Assembly: GCA_964534955.1 (NCBI GenBank)
Contig: CAZHRR010000094.1
Span: 1 to 9,707, forward strand
Reading direction: 5' to 3'
DNA: 9,707 nucleotides
DNA from: UBA2128 sp964534955
GTDB lineage: Bacteria > Fidelibacterota > Marinisomatia > Marinisomatales > UBA2128
Under the pieces are notes generated by a model. That model was not told the origin of the DNA, searched no databases, and saw only the letters and a list, made by a program, of their open reading frames with translations. Shown here in pieces: positions 5,905-9,707 of this stretch (position 1 is its first letter; every line of letters starts with the position of its first letter). Position numbers and translations under genes: made by a program.

Positions 5905-8900
5905 CAACTCGGTACGAAATACTATTCTCTGGGTACTTACCATTTCCGTGCTTCAAGGACAACAACCATCAGGGCGTGAATACAGAAGAATAGGTATTCA
6001 CAACGGAAACCTGGTTCGGACTGTCTTCGGAAACTGGGGTGTTGTAGGTCAACCTGCAACTGGAGGTCCTCGAGGCGCCTGGATAAACGATAATAACGGT
6101 TATATCGGCGATGTCAGTCCACTGATTGGCGTGGAAGTATCCTCAATTGATACCGCAGGCAATCCTGTCACTTTCCATTCTGTTGTCGTTCCTCCGGTAA
6201 GTCGCCCTACATCCACGGGAATGGAAGAATCACCAACAGGCAAAACATGGACATTTGAACCCGTATCTGGCTATCTGAACGAATCCCAGGAGCGGATTGC
6301 CATAAGTACTGATCCGAACACATGGCCTCCCTATTGGCCAGACAAACTTGATGATCCCAGTAATCCGGGCTGGAAAGACTCCTGGAATGGTTTCTTCGGC
6401 AAAGACATCCAAAACATCCAGCAGGAAAGCTATTTCGTGATGGATGATGATAACGACGAGGAGTTTAACTTTCCTCAGTACAACATTTGGGATGTTGCCT
6501 TCAAGCCAGACTCTATCAATACAGGTAGAAATGGTCTGGGTTTAGAAGTGAAAGTCCGGGGGATGCAATGGCAGCAGTTTCTTGCTCAGGACTGCCTATT
6601 CTGGCTATACGAAGTAACCAACACAAGTACCACTGACTACACAAAGGTCACATTCGGAATGTTAGTAGGAACTTATGTAGGAGTTACAAGCACTGAAGAC
6701 CGGGGAGAATATGACGACGATTGGTCCTTTTTTGATGTTAATGACGATATTACCTATACAGGTGACTATGATAACGATTGTAGTCGAAATCCTAAATGGG
6801 TTGGACCTGTCGGCATTGTGGGATATGCCTTCCTGGAAAGCCCCGGAAATCCTTTTGACGGTATCGATAACGACGGTGACTACAACAGTTATCCCGAATA
6901 TGTTCCTGCGCCTTTATTCACAGAGGAAGATTTTGACACTACTAATGTAGTAAACAGCGGTGATGTTCTCGTGCTCATCGACGATGACTACAATCGTACT
7001 ACTTTTACTATGCCCGATACAGCTATTCAATTGACCACCAGAGGACTCACGCTGACAGTAGTTCCGGGAGTTACACGGCTATTTGAAGGCAATATCTATA
7101 CAAATAATGAGGGAAAAACAGTTGTCAATCCGAATGCCTATGATGGTGTGGACAATGACCTAGACGGAATCATTGATGAGAACTACTTCCTCCATTATCG
7201 TCAGCGAAAAGTAGACCAAACCGGACAGGTCTTGTTCGACATTTTGAACCCCAGGGCATACATCAATTACTTATCAGGTGAAGGCTTGAATAACAGTATG
7301 ATCGATGAGCGAAGAGATGATGGAATAGACAACGATGGCGATTGGGATCCAGAGTTTGATGATGTAGGATCAGATGGCATTGCTGATTCAAACGATCCTG
7401 ATGGTACAGAGGGCAACGGGATTCCGGATAGTGGTGAACCCAACTTCGATAGGACCGATGTAAATGAATCAGATCAGATCGGACTCACCAGCTTCGACTA
7501 TTTTGTCCCCTCAGGTGAATACCCCATGGCTGACGATGAAGCATTGTGGGACAAGCTTAGACCCGGCTTTTTCGATACGCCGAGTTCTATATCAGAAGGA
7601 CAACCTATTGCAGGTGAGGATGGCGACTTCATTTACGGTTCTGCTTATTTCCCACTTAGAGCAGGACAGACAGAGTTTTTTTCCATCGCCCTTGTCTATG
7701 GCGACGATCTGGATGATCTGTTCAATAATAAGAGAACTGTACAAAATATCTACGATAATGATTACCGCTTCCCACCACCCCCTAACAAGCCGACATTGAC
7801 AGCAGTACCACAAGATGGCAAAATTACACTTTACTGGGATCGTGAAGCGGAATATAGTGTAGATCCCATCACGAAAAAGGAGGATTTTCAAGGATACAAA
7901 ATATATCGCGCTACAGATGCGAATTTCAATGATGTACGGAATATCACTAACGCCCACGGGACGATTGAGGGATACTCCCCAATTGCTCAATATGATCTTA
8001 ATGACGACATCTCTGACTACTTTTATCCTTCAGAAGAACTCTTTCAGCAAGCACAAGGATATAGTTTCTACTTGGGCAACAATACTGGTCTTGTCCACAG
8101 CTACGTTGATGAGGATGTCTACAATGGACAAACATATTATTACGCTGTGGTAGCCTATGATAACGGTGAAAGCGATCAAAATATCTTCCCGGCTGAAAAT
8201 GGCAAGTTTATTTCCATTCTTCCCACAGGTGAATTAATAACCGATAAGAATACCGCTGTTGTAACCCCAACAACTCAAGCTGCTGGATTTAGTATCGATA
8301 GGGATATTGAGCTTGTTCCTTCAGAGGATAATTTAGCCACTGGAACTATGGCAGTTGATATCGTCGATGAGACAGAACTAACTGGTCTAACATACCAAGT
8401 GGAATTCCTTGACACATCGACTGATAGTGTAGACAATGACGGTGATTGGGATGAAAGTGATGATCTGAACGGCAACGGCATTCCCGATGTTGGCGAAGCC
8501 AATGTTGATTACCTTGATGAAGATGAATACCCTAAAGTCACGACCTACTACACGGTCAGAACTACTACACCTATTACGATTTCCTTTGTACCCGATGATA
8601 CTTCATTTGTGCAATTGCCAAACACAAATATCATTTATGATTCCGTCTTCACCGTCTGGAATGACCTGGGAATTGAATTAGATACTTCCGACTATGTTAT
8701 CGACATGAAACTAGGGAAAATACGTGGTTCTGAAGCCGGCTCCCTTACTTCTGGACAACACACAATGGTGTATAATTACTATCCCATACTTAAAAGTCCC
8801 TATATTCACAATTCCCCGTGGAAAGATGAAAACGAAACCCCTTTAGTGAAAGAGACAAAGGATTCCGAAGTATTCGATGGCATCCGAATCCAGTTTGACA

Positions 8901-9707
8901 ATGATTGGTCCATAAGCAGTGTTGATTCTCTTACTTATTGGTGGACTACTGAAGATGGGAGCAATTGGGAGCAAGACAACGGTGATTCTACCTACTTTTT
9001 TACTGTAGGGAGGCAAAATTTCCCTAGTTTGAATTTATACCCAAAGACAATTCCGAATGACTATATGATTATCTTTTCTGATGACCCGGAATTCGGTCAA
9101 GCACATGACTATCCTGTTCCTAATCCTGGCGATTATACGAATTTTCGTCTTTACAATCGAATTGATGGAACAGAAATCCCTTATCTATTTACTGACGGTC
9201 AGCGCAAAGGGTTGATCGACCATTTAGATATGATCTACTTCTTTGAAGAGGACACAACTGAGGCCTATCACTATTCGTGGTCAGTTACTTTCACTCGTCG
9301 TCAGACTCACCCGGATACACTTGAACTCAATTTTGGAGATGGAGACACCTTATTCATAGGAATGTCTAAACCATTCCGGACTGGTGACTTCTATACTTTT
9401 ACATCACCCTCACCAACAATTGAAGATAGCTCGGTACGATCCGCCATGGACAAAATCAGGGTGGTGCCCAATCCCTATTATGCAGCTCATCGCTTCGAAT
9501 CGCCCCTACCTCCGGGAATTACCAGCGGAAGAGGTGAACGAGAAATATTCTTCACCAACGTTCCCAGTGATGCAAAGATTCATATCTTTACAAGCAGGGG
9601 ACAACATATCCAAACGATCACCCATCCCGGTGATATCCATACCGGAAGTGTAACTTGGAATCTGAAATCGAAAGAAAACCTTGATGTCGCTTACGGCGTG
9701 TATTTCT
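5894..9707 (+). CDS. Large secreted multidomain surface protein with Fn3-like domain and C-terminal sorting/FlgD-like domain (3' end cut by window)
   Basis: The frame stays open for 1,271 codons and runs off the window. Seen in order: a signal peptide (about 1-22: Arg8, then hydrophobic TILWVLTISVL); an N-terminal region opening with GIHNGNLVRTVFGNWG, as I recall from large secreted proteins of Marinimicrobia/Calditrichota type; a beta-rich segment (about 225-270); Asp/Asn-rich DGxDND-type motifs at 322-329, 417-429, 475-519 and 844-872, which look like thrombospondin-type-3 or EF-hand-like calcium sites; a fibronectin-III-like domain (about 631-757, ending YYYAVVAYD); further beta-rich sequence; and a C-terminal domain from about 1186 with VVPNPYY (1190-1196), as in FlgD-like and type IX (Por) sorting domains. 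GVYF at the very end suggests only a few dozen residues are missing. It overlaps the receptor gene by 11 bp. A cell-surface partner of the receptor is plausible; no enzymatic motif was recognised and the function is unknown. Confidence 0.85.
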   Translation, partial: MLFSNSVRNTILWVLTISVLQGQQPSGREYRRIGIHNGNLVRTVFGNWGVVGQPATGGPRGAWINDNNGYIGDVSPLIGVEVSSIDTAGNPVTFHSVVVPPVSRPTSTGMEESPTGKTWTFEPVSGYLNESQERIAISTDPNTWPPYWPDKLDDPSNPGWKDSWNGFFGKDIQNIQQESYFVMDDDNDEEFNFPQYNIWDVAFKPDSINTGRNGLGLEVKVRGMQWQQFLAQDCLFWLYEVTNTSTTDYTKVTFGMLVGTYVGVTSTEDRGEYDDDWSFFDVNDDITYTGDYDNDCSRNPKWVGPVGIVGYAFLESPGNPFDGIDNDGDYNSYPEYVPAPLFTEEDFDTTNVVNSGDVLVLIDDDYNRTTFTMPDTAIQLTTRGLTLTVVPGVTRLFEGNIYTNNEGKTVVNPNAYDGVDNDLDGIIDENYFLHYRQRKVDQTGQVLFDILNPRAYINYLSGEGLNNSMIDERRDDGIDNDGDWDPEFDDVGSDGIADSNDPDGTEGNGIPDSGEPNFDRTDVNESDQIGLTSFDYFVPSGEYPMADDEALWDKLRPGFFDTPSSISEGQPIAGEDGDFIYGSAYFPLRAGQTEFFSIALVYGDDLDDLFNNKRTVQNIYDNDYRFPPPPNKPTLTAVPQDGKITLYWDREAEYSVDPITKKEDFQGYKIYRATDANFNDVRNITNAHGTIEGYSPIAQYDLNDDISDYFYPSEELFQQAQGYSFYLGNNTGLVHSYVDEDVYNGQTYYYAVVAYDNGESDQNIFPAENGKFISILPTGELITDKNTAVVTPTTQAAGFSIDRDIELVPSEDNLATGTMAVDIVDETELTGLTYQVEFLDTSTDSVDNDGDWDESDDLNGNGIPDVGEANVDYLDEDEYPKVTTYYTVRTTTPITISFVPDDTSFVQLPNTNIIYDSVFTVWNDLGIELDTSDYVIDMKLGKIRGSEAGSLTSGQHTMVYNYYPILKSPYIHNSPWKDENETPLVKETKDSEVFDGIRIQFDNDWSISSVDSLTYWWTTEDGSNWEQDNGDSTYFFTVGRQNFPSLNLYPKTIPNDYMIIFSDDPEFGQAHDYPVPNPGDYTNFRLYNRIDGTEIPYLFTDGQRKGLIDHLDMIYFFEEDTTEAYHYSWSVTFTRRQTHPDTLELNFGDGDTLFIGMSKPFRTGDFYTFTSPSPTIEDSSVRSAMDKIRVVPNPYYAAHRFESPLPPGITSGRGEREIFFTNVPSDAKIHIFTSRGQHIQTITHPGDIHTGSVTWNLKSKENLDVAYGVYF
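7316..7450 (+). other. Acidic calcium-binding-like cluster within the large secreted protein
   Basis: Residues 475-519 contain DDGIDNDGDWD, then a second acidic run and NGIPDSGEPNFD. Spaced Asp/Asn with Gly at loop positions resemble thrombospondin type-3 or dockerin-like calcium loops. A shortened version recurs at residues 844-872 (8423-8509) with DSVDNDGDWDESDD and NGNGIPDVGE in the same order, so the two are internal copies of one unit. Calcium binding is inferred from the pattern only. Confidence 0.55.
8423..8509 (+). other. Second copy of the DNDGDWD...NGIPDxGE unit in the large secreted protein
   Basis: Residues 844-872 repeat the core of residues 475-519: VDNDGDWDESDD, then LNGNGIPDVGEANVD. 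The unit lies between two beta-rich stretches (TYQVEFLDTS before and TYYTVRTTTP after), as if inserted into a loop of a beta-sandwich domain. It closely matches the acidic loop motif of the adjacent receptor. Confidence 0.5.

Noticed and set aside
7592..7990. 132-codon minus-strand open frame
   Set aside because: It lies antisense to the large secreted protein, whose frame is continuous and domain-bearing here; it looks like a codon-composition shadow.
6711..8681. Several plus-strand open frames of 64-111 codons
   Set aside because: They overlap the continuous large frame in other reading frames and consist of Met/Ile/Thr/Leu-rich sequence produced by shifting the GAT/GAC-rich codons.
1..9707. 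tRNA, rRNA, CRISPR arrays, insertion-sequence transposases
   Set aside because: No cloverleaf, rRNA segment, regularly spaced direct-repeat array or transposase frame was recognised on either strand.

Overview
The window looks like bacterial chromosome from a Gram-negative lineage with TonB-dependent outer-membrane transport and probably a type IX-like (Por) secretion system. My best guess is Candidatus Neomarinimicrobiota (SAR406/Marinimicrobia) or a relative such as Calditrichota, Ignavibacteria or Bacteroidota. This rests on three things seen in the sequence: a TonB-dependent receptor with an N-terminal carboxypeptidase-regulatory-like domain, a very large secreted protein with Asp/Asn-rich DNDGD-type motifs and a C-terminal PNP-type sorting/FlgD-like domain, and weak or absent Shine-Dalgarno sequences. 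The assignment comes from remembered family features, not a search.

Layout. Bases 1-324 hold no convincing gene: GC-rich inverted repeats and short hairpins (about 41-191), then an AT-rich stretch. Bases 325-1149 (minus strand) encode a TrmB-family transcriptional regulator. The 151-bp divergent intergenic region (1150-1300) contains a dense cluster of two repeated motifs, TAAGCGA and GTTACT, in inverted and direct orientation, plus a plausible sigma70-like promoter. On the plus strand three genes follow head to tail with overlapping ends: a secreted GH13 alpha-amylase/cyclomaltodextrinase-like enzyme (1301-3115), a 930-residue TonB-dependent receptor (3112-5904, 4-bp ATGA overlap), and a secreted protein of more than 1,270 residues (5894 to beyond the window end, 11-bp overlap).

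Interpretation. The plus-strand genes are very likely one operon. The enzyme would cleave alpha-glucans or malto-oligosaccharides outside the cytoplasm, the receptor would move a ligand across the outer membrane, and the large protein could be a surface partner. The divergent TrmB-like protein (a family known to sense sugars) is the obvious candidate regulator. It resembles a Bacteroidota polysaccharide-utilisation locus, but no SusD-like gene is seen: the SusD position is taken by the large multidomain protein. The receptor and this protein share the acidic motif D-x-N-x-N-G-I-x-D-x-G-E or a close variant. This locus is the most interesting content of the window; its substrate and the partnership are inference.
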